A stretch of DNA of 64,000 bases from Candidatus Latescibacterota bacterium (GTDB lineage Bacteria > Latescibacterota > UBA2968). The notes under the pieces are model-generated. The model saw only the letters and a program-made list of their open reading frames with translations. It was not told the origin of the DNA and made no database searches. Each line of letters opens with the position of its first letter. Position 1 is the stretch's first letter. Below, one piece after another: positions 1 through 8,390 of the stretch. The stretch lies in the NCBI GenBank assembly GCA_022823725.1, contig JAJEHL010000008.1, positions 1 through 64,000 of the forward strand, read 5' to 3'. The translations under genes and the position numbers were made by a program.

Positions 1-1
1 C

Positions 2-79
2 CTTGACTTTGGGGGCTTTGTGCGATACTTTTTTCATCACGGGATCCTTTGGTTGAGGACACAGCGTTTTCAGGGTTGA
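2..79 (+). CDS. C-terminal fragment of an upstream gene (partial)
   Basis: A reading frame open from the window edge encodes 25 residues and stops with TGA at 77-79. It is rich in Phe, His and Leu (FVRYFFHHGILWL), as in the tail of a membrane protein. It overlaps the next frame, so it may be chance or the end of an upstream gene. No function can be assigned. Confidence 0.25.
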   Translation, partial: LDFGGFVRYFFHHGILWLRTQRFQG

Positions 80-1302
80 ATCTGCTGTATCCAATTTACA
101 TTGGAGCCTCTACTATTTCAACTAAGATAGGCACAACCTCACAAGCGAAGAAGATACTGATAGATCCGACAAAGCGACGCGAACACATTGCAGAACTGGG
201 TCTCCAGGAAGAGAGAGAATCCAGCAATAGTGATTCATCACAGCCACGTCCCATCGCCAAATTTCCCAACGGCGACGAAGCCACCAGCATCCTGGAGTTG
301 GCCCTATTGATGATGAAGCATTTTGAGTTTGCTAAAGGTGCTCTCTATGGTGGCTCCCTTGCGGCAAGTCTCGATGGAGCTGGCGAGTTGCACTTTGCCA
401 ATGCAGCTCGGGATGTCGTCCAAAAATATTCCGACGATCAGGATGTGGGGCTTATGGCGTTAGTGCAAATTCTTGAGGGAAAGATAAGTTTTGGGCGAGG
501 GGGAGATGCGAAAACACCTCAACAACTGACCAGTTTGATTGACCAGAATTGGGAAGATGGGAAAAACCTTCTGTATAGCGGATTCATCGCACTCTGGCTC
601 CAGTACGTCAATGAAGAGAAATTGGCGGATGCTGCGAACAGAATTACCAGCCGCTATGCAGAGGAACAGGACATGGGTCTGGAGTTTTTTGTTCAAAGAC
701 TTGACCCGCATATTGGATTACCTGACCCCAAAACGAATTTTACCAGCATCAATTTCGGCACGGTTGATACAGAAACCCAAAAAACCATCTCTTTGGAAAT
801 TGAGAATGCTGGACGTGGATTTCTCTACGGCGATGTCGAATTAGCAAGCGAAATGCCAGGGCTTCGGGTTTCATCGACCCCAATCAGAGGTCGTGCTGTT
901 GTAACGGTCAAACTTGATGCAAGTCCTCTTACAGCCAAACAAACGCATGAGACTGAACTCATTATCAAGACGAATGGCGGTGAGTTGGCAATACCGATTT
1001 CCTGCTATGTTGATTATCCAAGAGAAAAATCAATCCGCCGGGTGGTCGTTAGCAGTCTTTCATTGGGGACGATTGCCCTTGTTGTACGCTGGATAGTACT
1101 TCAAGTTAGCGATTTCAGGTATAGCTGGTTAACGAGTGCCAGATTTGTGAATTTGGACGAGAATTGGTTAGACTGGTTCAGGTGGCCACTGCTCGAGGCG
1201 CAACTATATATGCCTCATTTCTTAGGTATTGGTTTTGTCATTGCGTTTGCTGCATTAGGTACAGGCATCTTTTTCTTTTTTCAAAAAAGGAGACCTGGAT
1301 GA
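49..1302 (+). CDS. Membrane protein with Ig-like domain, function unknown
   Basis: This protein of about 417 residues is not one I recognise. Residues about 75-220 are two similar helical repeats (LALLMMKHFEFAKGALYGG.. and ..LLYSGFIALWLQYVNEEKLADAA). Residues about 225-325 resemble an ASPM/abnormal-spindle-like Ig fold (a FGTVDTETQKTISLEIENAG motif). Two hydrophobic helices follow near the C-terminus (about 335-360 and 385-410). The start is uncertain: no ATG lies near the beginning, only TTG at 49 or 76, and TGA at 4-6 closes the frame upstream. The stop overlaps the next ATG (ATGA), so the two genes are translationally coupled. Confidence 0.6.
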   Translation: MVEDTAFSGLNLLYPIYIGASTISTKIGTTSQAKKILIDPTKRREHIAELGLQEERESSNSDSSQPRPIAKFPNGDEATSILELALLMMKHFEFAKGALYGGSLAASLDGAGELHFANAARDVVQKYSDDQDVGLMALVQILEGKISFGRGGDAKTPQQLTSLIDQNWEDGKNLLYSGFIALWLQYVNEEKLADAANRITSRYAEEQDMGLEFFVQRLDPHIGLPDPKTNFTSINFGTVDTETQKTISLEIENAGRGFLYGDVELASEMPGLRVSSTPIRGRAVVTVKLDASPLTAKQTHETELIIKTNGGELAIPISCYVDYPREKSIRRVVVSSLSLGTIALVVRWIVLQVSDFRYSWLTSARFVNLDENWLDWFRWPLLEAQLYMPHFLGIGFVIAFAALGTGIFFFFQKRRPG

Positions 1303-1835
1303 TTTGGGCAGTTTCTCTCAAACGAGGGTTTATGGTGCTGAATCGCAATCGGAAACTCATCGGCATCGCACTTATTTCAGTGGTTTTCGGCAAAATCATT
1401 GACCTGATTGAACAATTTACAAATAAGACCTTGTACGAATTGATTGCAGAGAGTGTGAATATCAATGTCTTTCGACATGCGCTTGAAGGTGTTCAGATGG
1501 GGCATTTTGAAGACTTGTTGCGCGTGCTCCATCACATGGAATATCTCAATTTTGAACAACCGCAATCTCTGATGATTGTAGCCAGTCTCCTGGTCGTCTC
1601 GTTTTTGATCGCCTTTTACAACGATACGGGACTGGCTGCGCTCATTCGAGATCTGCTCCTTAAAGATAATTATCGTTCCACACAGGTTATTGCTTATGGT
1701 CGTATATATTTCAAACCTGCATTCATTTTCAAAGGCTCATTTTATCTGATTGCCGGGTTTGTCGTCCTTATAATTTCACCATTTTTGTTTTTTTTTATCA
1801 GACGCAGGCCTCCTCAATACTTGCCTGGACTGTGA
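1299..1835 (+). CDS. Polytopic membrane protein, 5' part of a frameshifted gene
   Basis: The ATG at 1299 overlaps the preceding TGA and is preceded by AGGAG at 1288-1292. The 178-residue product has hydrophobic segments at about 15-33, 85-105 and 142-165. Just after the last one the frame meets a run of nine T's (about 1787-1797) and ends in an unlikely basic, Pro-rich tail (RRRPPQYLPGL). The membrane-protein sequence continues in the -1 frame to 2164 (next entry). I infer one original gene of about 288 codons. The function is not recognisable. Confidence 0.6.
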   Translation: MIWAVSLKRGFMVLNRNRKLIGIALISVVFGKIIDLIEQFTNKTLYELIAESVNINVFRHALEGVQMGHFEDLLRVLHHMEYLNFEQPQSLMIVASLLVVSFLIAFYNDTGLAALIRDLLLKDNYRSTQVIAYGRIYFKPAFIFKGSFYLIAGFVVLIISPFLFFFIRRRPPQYLPGL

Positions 1836-2164
1836 TTGGTTTATTTGTTTTGCCTCTACTTATTATTTATACCAGTTTCCTATCGCTTGGCGTGAAGTTT
1901 ATCATAGTTGAAGGAGAATATCAGGTCAGCACAATCTATCGGCTTACCAAAGCCCTTATGCTGGATAATAAGTGGGAAGTTGGAGTTTGTTTTTTCTTTT
2001 TTGTTGTAGCCTCCGTTGGTTCAACTATCTCAGCTTACTATTTAATGGGAAGTCAACTTCAATTCCTTATCAGTTATTCATTGAGTATTTTCCTGCTTTC
2101 TTATACCACAGCACTCTTAAAAATTACCAGTTTTGTTTTTTATTTTTTTATTCGAGCAAAATAG
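1832..2164 (+). CDS. Polytopic membrane protein, 3' part of a frameshifted gene
   Basis: The frame opens upstream of its first possible start: the residues before the GTG at 1832 (SSILAWT) join smoothly onto a membrane helix, so it is the continuation of the gene starting at 1299. The 110 residues hold three hydrophobic stretches (IGLFVLPLLIIYTSF, VCFFFFVVASVGSTI and LQFLISYSLSIFLL). No Shine-Dalgarno sequence precedes 1832, which supports frameshift over independent translation. Confidence 0.5.
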   Translation: MIGLFVLPLLIIYTSFLSLGVKFIIVEGEYQVSTIYRLTKALMLDNKWEVGVCFFFFVVASVGSTISAYYLMGSQLQFLISYSLSIFLLSYTTALLKITSFVFYFFIRAK

Positions 2165-2222
2165 ATCTCGTTTTTTTCTTTTTTAAAACGGGTTTCATTG
2201 TATTGATGGAAGAAGGTCGTTT

Positions 2223-3461
2223 ATGGACGATGGTGGTTGGATAATTGGCGTAATAATCGCTATAATCTTGTTCTTTGTTGTTGTTTATTATGTCCTTATG
2301 CTCATTGTCTATCTCATTGCTGGTATTGGTTATGTCGCTTTTGTTATACCCTTCTATGTCTTATTCGGTTTATATGTCGCAATAGAATTTATCTCCACCA
2401 ATATACTTATTGCTCTTGATAAAATATTTTACCCTGGATTCCACGTTTCGCCCCTTGTGATTTGGACTTTTTGGGGACTTGTAATTGGTGCGGCGATTCA
2501 AGGGTACCGAGAGATGCGTATCTATGGGCGAAAACAGAGGGGTGTGTTGATTGCCTTTGCACCTGTGGCCTTATTAGCCATTTTGAAACTCATCAGTCCT
2601 CCGGGGCCTGGATTTGTTGAGTTGTATTCGGTGAGCAGCCCGGTTACTGCCCGGCGTCCGTCATCGCCTCCACCAGTCCGGAAAAATGATCCATCAGTTC
2701 AAAATAATGACCATAGCAATACCAGAGTTGGCGCGACCAGTCTTGCTTTGGGTGGTTCGCGTTCCGGGCAGATAAGACCCGGTAGTGATATAGACTATTT
2801 CAAGGTTCAGGTAAGTAAGTCAGGTTTGTTGACGGTCTATACGACAGGCATTCTCGATACGCGGGGGGTGCTACAAAATAGTTCTGGTACCACCTTGATA
2901 CGCAATCTCGATGATGGCAGTGGCAAGAATTTCAAAATAGAACGGTCCGTGCGTGCGGGAACCTATTATATCAAGGTAGAAAGCTATCGCTCATATACGG
3001 GAAACTATACCATTCACACGAGTTTTAGAGAGCAAAGTCCACAGCTTGCTCAGTCGCCTTCGGTGCGCAAACCAGTTCCTCGCCAGCGTTCGTCATCGTC
3101 ATCGGTCGAAAAAAATAATCTATCAGGCCGGAACAATGATCATAGCAATACCCGGTCTGGCGCGACCCCTCTTTCTTTGGGTGGTTCACGCTCGGGACGG
3201 ATAGAACCCGGTAATGATATAGATTATTTTAAGGTTCAGGTAAGTAAGTCAGGTGTATTGACGGTCTATACGACGGGCTTACTTGATACGCGGGGGGTGC
3301 TACAAAATAGTTCTGGTACCACCTTGACAGGTGATGATGATGATGGTAGTGGCAATAATTTCAAAATAGAACGGTCCGTGAATACAGGAACCTATTATAT
3401 CGAAATAGATAGTCATAGCACCACTACTGGAAGCTATACCGTTCACGCGAATTTTAGATAG
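2223..3461 (+). CDS. Membrane-anchored protein with two PPC-type domains
   Basis: 412 residues. The first ~130 are hydrophobic, with several transmembrane helices (WIIGVIIAIILFFVVVYYVL and following). A Pro/Ser linker and two tandem beta-sandwich domains follow (about 160-265 and 300-412). Each begins DHSNTRxGAT and contains DIDYFKVQVSKSG and LDTRGVLQNSSGTTL. This is the pre-peptidase C-terminal (PPC) pattern, usually found on extracellular proteins. A very similar domain sits in the secreted protein at 32997-35786. The ATG at 2223 has GAAGG about 7 bases upstream. PPC domains are binding modules, so no catalytic role is suggested. Confidence 0.7.
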   Translation: MDDGGWIIGVIIAIILFFVVVYYVLMLIVYLIAGIGYVAFVIPFYVLFGLYVAIEFISTNILIALDKIFYPGFHVSPLVIWTFWGLVIGAAIQGYREMRIYGRKQRGVLIAFAPVALLAILKLISPPGPGFVELYSVSSPVTARRPSSPPPVRKNDPSVQNNDHSNTRVGATSLALGGSRSGQIRPGSDIDYFKVQVSKSGLLTVYTTGILDTRGVLQNSSGTTLIRNLDDGSGKNFKIERSVRAGTYYIKVESYRSYTGNYTIHTSFREQSPQLAQSPSVRKPVPRQRSSSSSVEKNNLSGRNNDHSNTRSGATPLSLGGSRSGRIEPGNDIDYFKVQVSKSGVLTVYTTGLLDTRGVLQNSSGTTLTGDDDDGSGNNFKIERSVNTGTYYIEIDSHSTTTGSYTVHANFR

Positions 3462-3541
3462 CAAAGTCCTGATCGTCCTGAGTATGCGATAAGAGTTTCA
3501 GCCCTCTCCTGAGACACAACACAAACTACGAGGAGATATCC

Positions 3542-5032
3542 ATGCGTGTTTCTCTATTTCTGTATCTCGTGGTATTCCTTGTCTTCAGTCCTGCATTTGG
3601 AAAAATAGATGTCAATATTGTCTCGGAAAGCATTGTGCGAGTGCGTGCTCACAAGAATGACAGGGTTATAGCTGAGGGAAGCGGCTTTGTGGTCAATGAA
3701 GAAGGGTATGTGCTGACAAATGCCCATCTCTTAGTAGATGCGGAGAGATTGACGATATTGGTTCCTAAGACGAGTGCAGAGATGCTATCACAGCAGATTT
3801 TTGCCAATCGGGATATGAACCTCGCCTTGTTGCGCGTGCAGGGTCTGGATTTACCACCTCTCAATTTATCCGAGCAGGGGGCAGCTATAGGACGGATTGT
3901 ACAAACTCTGAAGTCGAGTGCTCAAGCGGGTTTTCAGGTTGCACAGGGCACCATTGGTGCATATCAGGATGTGCCGGGAAAAACAGTACGCGATCCCGTA
4001 GTACATCTGCTACAGCACAATGCTATGGTGACTGCTAGAGCATTTGGTATGCCTCTGTTTAACGAATGCGGAGATGTTGTTGCCATTAATCTGCCAGATC
4101 CGGATAGCGGACGCTGGCCATTTCGGAAAGAGGAACCCAGAGGAACAATTTTTGCCTTGCGGAGTGGCGATATTATTGCCGTGCTCAAAGGCAGAAAAAT
4201 TGCGCATTCAGTGGTTAAAGAAGAATGCTTGAGTGCTATTGAACGCGCTGAACAAGAGAAAAAACTTGCAGAAGACCGTATCAAAGCGGCACGAGATAGT
4301 GCCCAGGCAATCGCAAAAACAGCAAGAGATAGAGCGCGAGCAGAAAGGGCTGCCCGGCTGGCTGCGGAAAAAGCAAAAGCGCAGGCAGATTCAGTAAGTA
4401 AAGCGGTAGCAGACAGTATCAATGCAGCCCAGCAGGCATTAGAACGCGAAAAAGAGGATCGTATCGCTGCCCAAAAAGCAGCAGATAGTCTCGCCGCAGT
4501 ACATCAACAGAAACAAAAGGAGACATCACAGCGATTGCAATTGATCATTATTTCCGGGGCAGCCCTGGTCATTCTGGTACTTCTGGGCTGGTTCTTGTTC
4601 GCACGCACAAAAAAGGCGCAGTTGCGGAGTGCGTCCTCTCTTTTGAATAAGGCAGAACACGAGGCTGAGGCAGCACGAGAAGCTGCGGCTCAGGCACCGC
4701 AGCCCGCGCCTTTCAAATGTCTATTGGAAGGCCAGGACAACACAGGTCAACCCTTTGCATTGAGTATCCCAGCATTGGCCCTGCCTTCTGGTGCCACGCT
4801 TGGAAGAAGTCCGACCAGTGCCGAATTTATTATCGACCACGAAGCCGTATCTCGTGAACATATCAGGCTTATATATACTGATGGAGATCTCTATGTAGAA
4901 GATTTGAATGCCCTGAATGGTACCAGGCTCAATGGACGATTGCTCAACCCTCATGAACAGGTGGGACTGCAAAATAATGATCAACTCGAGATAGGACCTG
5001 TTGTTTTTCAAGTTCGTTTGATACAGGAATAA
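3542..5032 (+). CDS. Trypsin-fold pseudoprotease with C-terminal FHA domain
   Basis: 496 residues. A signal peptide (1-20) precedes a trypsin/DegP-like domain (about 25-210): GSGFVVNEEGYVLTNAH carries the His and RDMNLALLRV the Asp. Where the catalytic Ser motif GNSGGPL is expected, the protein reads RAFGMPL, so Ser is replaced by Phe and the domain should be inactive. A Lys/Ala/Glu-rich coiled coil (about 235-325), one transmembrane helix (about 333-352) and an FHA domain (about 400-496; LGRSP, SREHI, NALNGT) follow. The FHA should lie across the membrane from the protease-like domain and bind phospho-Thr. The start is an ATG after GAGGAGAT. It is the first gene of the signalling locus, 3 bases ahead of its active paralogue. 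Confidence 0.8.
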   Translation: MRVSLFLYLVVFLVFSPAFGKIDVNIVSESIVRVRAHKNDRVIAEGSGFVVNEEGYVLTNAHLLVDAERLTILVPKTSAEMLSQQIFANRDMNLALLRVQGLDLPPLNLSEQGAAIGRIVQTLKSSAQAGFQVAQGTIGAYQDVPGKTVRDPVVHLLQHNAMVTARAFGMPLFNECGDVVAINLPDPDSGRWPFRKEEPRGTIFALRSGDIIAVLKGRKIAHSVVKEECLSAIERAEQEKKLAEDRIKAARDSAQAIAKTARDRARAERAARLAAEKAKAQADSVSKAVADSINAAQQALEREKEDRIAAQKAADSLAAVHQQKQKETSQRLQLIIISGAALVILVLLGWFLFARTKKAQLRSASSLLNKAEHEAEAAREAAAQAPQPAPFKCLLEGQDNTGQPFALSIPALALPSGATLGRSPTSAEFIIDHEAVSREHIRLIYTDGDLYVEDLNALNGTRLNGRLLNPHEQVGLQNNDQLEIGPVVFQVRLIQE

Positions 5033-5035
5033 AAA

Positions 5036-6409
5036 TTGCAAATAATAGGCAAATATTGGTGTCCTGCAAGTCTTGTTCTCGCGGTTTCCTTTTTTTTTTG
5101 TGATGCTGTTGCTGAACCAGACTTTGACAAGCTTGAAAAGAGTGTTGTGCGTATTGTAAAACAGACGAATATGGGCGCAGGCACGGGTACTGGATTTGTA
5201 ATCAATGATGGCGGTTATATTGCCACGAATGTACATGTTATTGTTGGCAGCAGGGCGATCAAAGCAATACCGACAAATTCCAATACCATGTACGATGCTG
5301 ATGTGATTGCTATGTCTGATGAACTCGATTTGGCAATCGTACGCGCCCCCGGGATTAATCTTCCGCCGGTCACGCTTTCGCTCGCACCATCGAAAAAAGG
5401 ACAGAAGGTATGGGTCATCGGTTACCCAAGAGGAGCTGACCGGAACAGACCTGCTCATGATCCAACGGTTCAGGATGGCGTGATTGGTAGAATTTTTACA
5501 GGTGCATGGAAGGTACAAAAATTCCGGATTATCCAACACAACGCACCTACGAATCCCGGTAATAGCGGTGGCCCTTTGCTGGACGACTGCGGAAGAATAA
5601 TCGGCGTTAATACACAAGCATCTCTTGTCGTCATCACCAGCCCCTCGAGCGGGGTCACCCGGGTTCCCCATGCAGCAGGTATTTACTGGTCTTCTCATAT
5701 TGAAGAGTTGGCAAAGATTTTACGCGATAACGCAATCTCTTTTCAATCAGAGTATGAACCGTGTTTGTCCGCTGATGCTGTCAGACGTTCTGTGGAGAAG
5801 GAGCGACCGCCACAGGATGCGGAACAAGTGAGACGTCAAGCAGAAGAGGAGATGGAAAGAGCGCGTCGGGAGGCGGAGCAAACGCGCAGTCAGGTAGAAG
5901 AGGCACGTCAACAATTTCTTATTTGGGGGATATTATTGAGTGCTTTGGCATTGACTGCCCTGGTGCTTGCTTTAAAGAAATCCCGACAGCAGATCATTCA
6001 GGTTGCAGACCATATCAGCCAGCGCTTTAAGACAAAAGAATCCTCTGAGGGTGCTCAAAGACGAGTAGCTGAGAAACTTCCAGAATACGGTCTGATGCTG
6101 GCCGGATTTGACAGCAATGGTCATCGCATTCGCATTGCTTTACCACCAACGGTATTCGCAAGTCAACGTTTGGGGCTTTCGCTGGGAAGGCATCCCGATT
6201 TGGTGGATGAGATCATCGAAGACCAAAATGTATCCAGACGGCATGCGCGAATCGCGGTACAGGCGGGTAAATTCTATATTGAAGATTTGAACTCGCGCAA
6301 TGGAACTTTTCTGAATCACTATAAATTGTCTCCGTTTAATCCAACGCTGTTAAATTATGGCACTTTAGTAAGATTGGGCTGCCTGGAACTCCGAACTTCA
6401 AAACTTTAA
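5036..6409 (+). CDS. Membrane trypsin-like serine protease with FHA domain
   Basis: 457 residues, paralogous to the previous gene and with the same layout: signal peptide; trypsin-like domain (about 25-215) with a complete triad (TNVHV His, DELDLAIV Asp, NPGNSGGPL Ser); Glu/Arg-rich coiled coil (about 245-290); one transmembrane helix (about 293-312); C-terminal FHA domain (LGRHP, VSRRHARI, LNSRNGTFLN). The protease part should be periplasmic and the FHA cytoplasmic, letting a phospho-Thr signal inside be coupled to proteolysis outside, or the reverse; that coupling is inference. The start is a TTG at 5036, just after the upstream stop. Confidence 0.82.
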   Translation: MQIIGKYWCPASLVLAVSFFFCDAVAEPDFDKLEKSVVRIVKQTNMGAGTGTGFVINDGGYIATNVHVIVGSRAIKAIPTNSNTMYDADVIAMSDELDLAIVRAPGINLPPVTLSLAPSKKGQKVWVIGYPRGADRNRPAHDPTVQDGVIGRIFTGAWKVQKFRIIQHNAPTNPGNSGGPLLDDCGRIIGVNTQASLVVITSPSSGVTRVPHAAGIYWSSHIEELAKILRDNAISFQSEYEPCLSADAVRRSVEKERPPQDAEQVRRQAEEEMERARREAEQTRSQVEEARQQFLIWGILLSALALTALVLALKKSRQQIIQVADHISQRFKTKESSEGAQRRVAEKLPEYGLMLAGFDSNGHRIRIALPPTVFASQRLGLSLGRHPDLVDEIIEDQNVSRRHARIAVQAGKFYIEDLNSRNGTFLNHYKLSPFNPTLLNYGTLVRLGCLELRTSKL

Positions 6410-6425
6410 TGAGAGTGCCTTGAAA

Positions 6426-7214
6426 ATGAAAAAACGCAATCGAGAAATTAACATTTTCAGTATGTCTGCGCTCGATCTATTCGCCTCGGCAATGGGTGCC
6501 TTTATATTGATTACCATTGTGTTATTTCCCTTTTTTCCAAACCTGGGGAATTCATCGGAAAGCATAGAAAAACAAAAAGCTGAACTGGAACGAGAAAGGG
6601 CTAAATTGGAACAAGAAAAAAAAACCCTTAAAACAAAAAATAATCCCCAACAGATTGATGAAACATCTGTTTTATTGGGTATTAAGACCAGAGCAAAGAA
6701 ATTTGTGATCGCAGTGGATATGTCTGGCAGTATTTATCAACCTAATAGACAAGACTATCGCCAATTCATAAAATTGTCAGTACAGGATATACTGGCTTCT
6801 TTTCAATCGCAAATACAATTGGTTATGATTGGTTTTCACGCCCCAAATCGCAGGACGCAACTGCATTATTGGCCTGAAAACAAGTATTATTTTCAGGTTC
6901 AGAAGAACACGCGAAATCGCGTTATATCCGCAATAGACAACTGGATGAACAGGGTAGATGGCGGCACGCCTACCCGCGAAGTCCTGATAGCAGCACTATC
7001 TCTCAATCCCGAAGAGATTATCCTTTTGAGCGATGGCGCACCCTCGGAAGATTGGCGGCAGGTCGTTAATGCCGTAACTGAAAGAAATAACAAAAAAATA
7101 CCGATACACGCTGTCGCTGTTGGCGACTATGTCACAAAACGAGATTTTATCGATTTTCTGGTGCAATTGACAAAACGGAACAATGGATACCTCGTAGGGG
7201 CCAAACCCGGTTGA
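6426..7214 (+). CDS. VWA protein with stator-B-like N-terminal membrane helix
   Basis: 262 residues. A short basic N-terminus leads into one transmembrane helix (about 14-38) with an Asp at its start (SALDLFASAMGAF). This resembles the Asp-bearing helix of MotB/ExbD/TolR-type proteins. A charged coiled coil (about 45-75) and a von Willebrand A domain (about 95-262) follow. The VWA has a complete MIDAS: DMSGS, the Thr in GGTPT and the Asp in LLSDGAPS. MotB/ExbD proteins normally end in a peptidoglycan-binding or periplasmic domain; here a VWA takes its place. With the MotA/ExbB-like protein at 7593 it could form a stator. ATG 6426 is chosen; TTG at 6420 is an alternative. Confidence 0.72.
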   Translation: MKKRNREINIFSMSALDLFASAMGAFILITIVLFPFFPNLGNSSESIEKQKAELERERAKLEQEKKTLKTKNNPQQIDETSVLLGIKTRAKKFVIAVDMSGSIYQPNRQDYRQFIKLSVQDILASFQSQIQLVMIGFHAPNRRTQLHYWPENKYYFQVQKNTRNRVISAIDNWMNRVDGGTPTREVLIAALSLNPEEIILLSDGAPSEDWRQVVNAVTERNNKKIPIHAVAVGDYVTKRDFIDFLVQLTKRNNGYLVGAKPG

Positions 7215-7231
7215 TTTGAAAGGAACTATAG

Positions 7232-7591
7232 ATGTCTAACTTTTCCACCTATCGAATCGGTCGTGGTATGGACATGGATATTCACATTGATGACAGTACT
7301 GTCTCACGGGTTCACGCCGAGTTGGTTGTGACTGCAAACGGGGCGTATTATCTGACCGATTGCAATAGTAGCGGTGGAAGTTATGTTGCTCGAAACGGAG
7401 AGTGGGAGCCTATTACACAGGATTTTATAGATCCGATGGATGCGATTTTGCTCGGTCGGTATCAGACAACTGCACAACAGCTTATGGCAATGAACAATCG
7501 AGATAGCCCTGCGAGTCGAAACGATGATTTGCCCAGAGGCCAGGTGCATCGCCATGTAGATACTGGTGAAATTATTGGAGATGAGAACTGA
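7232..7591 (+). CDS. Stand-alone FHA-domain protein
   Basis: 119 residues, essentially one FHA domain: RIGRGMDMDIHI, then VSRVHAEL and a NSSGGSYV loop (canonical NGT replaced by SGG). The last ~30 residues are polar and probably disordered. There is no signal peptide, so it is cytoplasmic. FHA domains bind phosphothreonine, and the likely writer is the kinase at 9108-10340. ATG 7232 follows AAGGA. It resembles the Fha partner of PpkA/PppA in type VI systems, but no type VI genes are visible. Confidence 0.78.
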   Translation: MSNFSTYRIGRGMDMDIHIDDSTVSRVHAELVVTANGAYYLTDCNSSGGSYVARNGEWEPITQDFIDPMDAILLGRYQTTAQQLMAMNNRDSPASRNDDLPRGQVHRHVDTGEIIGDEN

Positions 7592-7592
7592 C

Positions 7593-8378
7593 ATGACAAT
7601 GGATCAAACAGCAGAAATGAATCAGCGCCTCATCGCATCTGGTGTCAGCCTGATCACAGGTATTATCCTCATTGCACTACTGAGTATTGTGTTTGACAAC
7701 CCTGATTCACAAGTGGGTGCTTTTCTATTAGATCGACACACGGAAAATTTTCCCTATCCGTTTACCATCCAAAATATCATGTGGCTTATGTTTTGTATAG
7801 GCTGTGGCGAGTTGTGGGGGCGATTTAACCAATCCAATTTGGAATTGGAGCAACTATCAAAGCGACATCTTCCAGAAGACGATTCGATTATGCTGCGGGC
7901 GCAAGACCTGGGTTCCCTCTATCAAAAGATGCGCCAAATACGCGGTGAACGAACCTTCTTTTTACAACGCTTAATCACGCGCTGTATTTTGCAATTTCAA
8001 GGAAGCCAATCAGTCAATCAGACCAATTCTCTGTTAAATTCTTCCCTGGAATTATTTCAGCACGAGCTTGAACTCAAATATACCATGCTGCGGTATCTCG
8101 TATGGTTGATCCCCACGTTGGGCTTTATTGGTACAGTTGTGGGAATCGCTTTTACGTTGGATTATGCGGCGAGCATTGAAAATCCCCAGGATCCCACGCT
8201 TTTGGCAGAGATCACCGGGAGGCTGGGCGTCGCGTTTTATACGACCTTACTCGCCTTGATCCAATCCACATTATTGGTTTTTGCCCTGCATATTGCACAA
8301 GGCAGAGAAGAAATGGCCCTGAACCAATCGGGGCAGTACTGTTTGGATAATTTAATCAACCGACTCTATGAAAAATAG
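7593..8378 (+). CDS. MotA/TolQ/ExbB-family proton-channel protein
   Basis: 261 residues with four hydrophobic segments (about 12-32, 54-74, 163-186 and 212-235). The C-terminal pair matches the MotA/TolQ/ExbB signature: WLIPTLGFIGTVVGI, then LGVAFYTTLLALIQS. Proteins of this family pair with MotB/ExbD-type proteins and use ion flow to drive motion or force across the envelope. The natural partner here is the VWA membrane protein at 6426, one gene away. The start is ATG 7593, 1 base after the preceding stop, with GGAGATGAG upstream. Four transmembrane helices is the MotA count; ExbB/TolQ have three. Confidence 0.78.
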   Translation: MTMDQTAEMNQRLIASGVSLITGIILIALLSIVFDNPDSQVGAFLLDRHTENFPYPFTIQNIMWLMFCIGCGELWGRFNQSNLELEQLSKRHLPEDDSIMLRAQDLGSLYQKMRQIRGERTFFLQRLITRCILQFQGSQSVNQTNSLLNSSLELFQHELELKYTMLRYLVWLIPTLGFIGTVVGIAFTLDYAASIENPQDPTLLAEITGRLGVAFYTTLLALIQSTLLVFALHIAQGREEMALNQSGQYCLDNLINRLYEK

Positions 8379-8390
8379 GAGGATAGTGTT

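Noticed and set aside
4721..5698. Minus-strand ORF of 325 residues
   Set aside because: It lies opposite the strongly supported FHA proteases, with no family resemblance and a Cys/Arg-rich composition typical of shadows.
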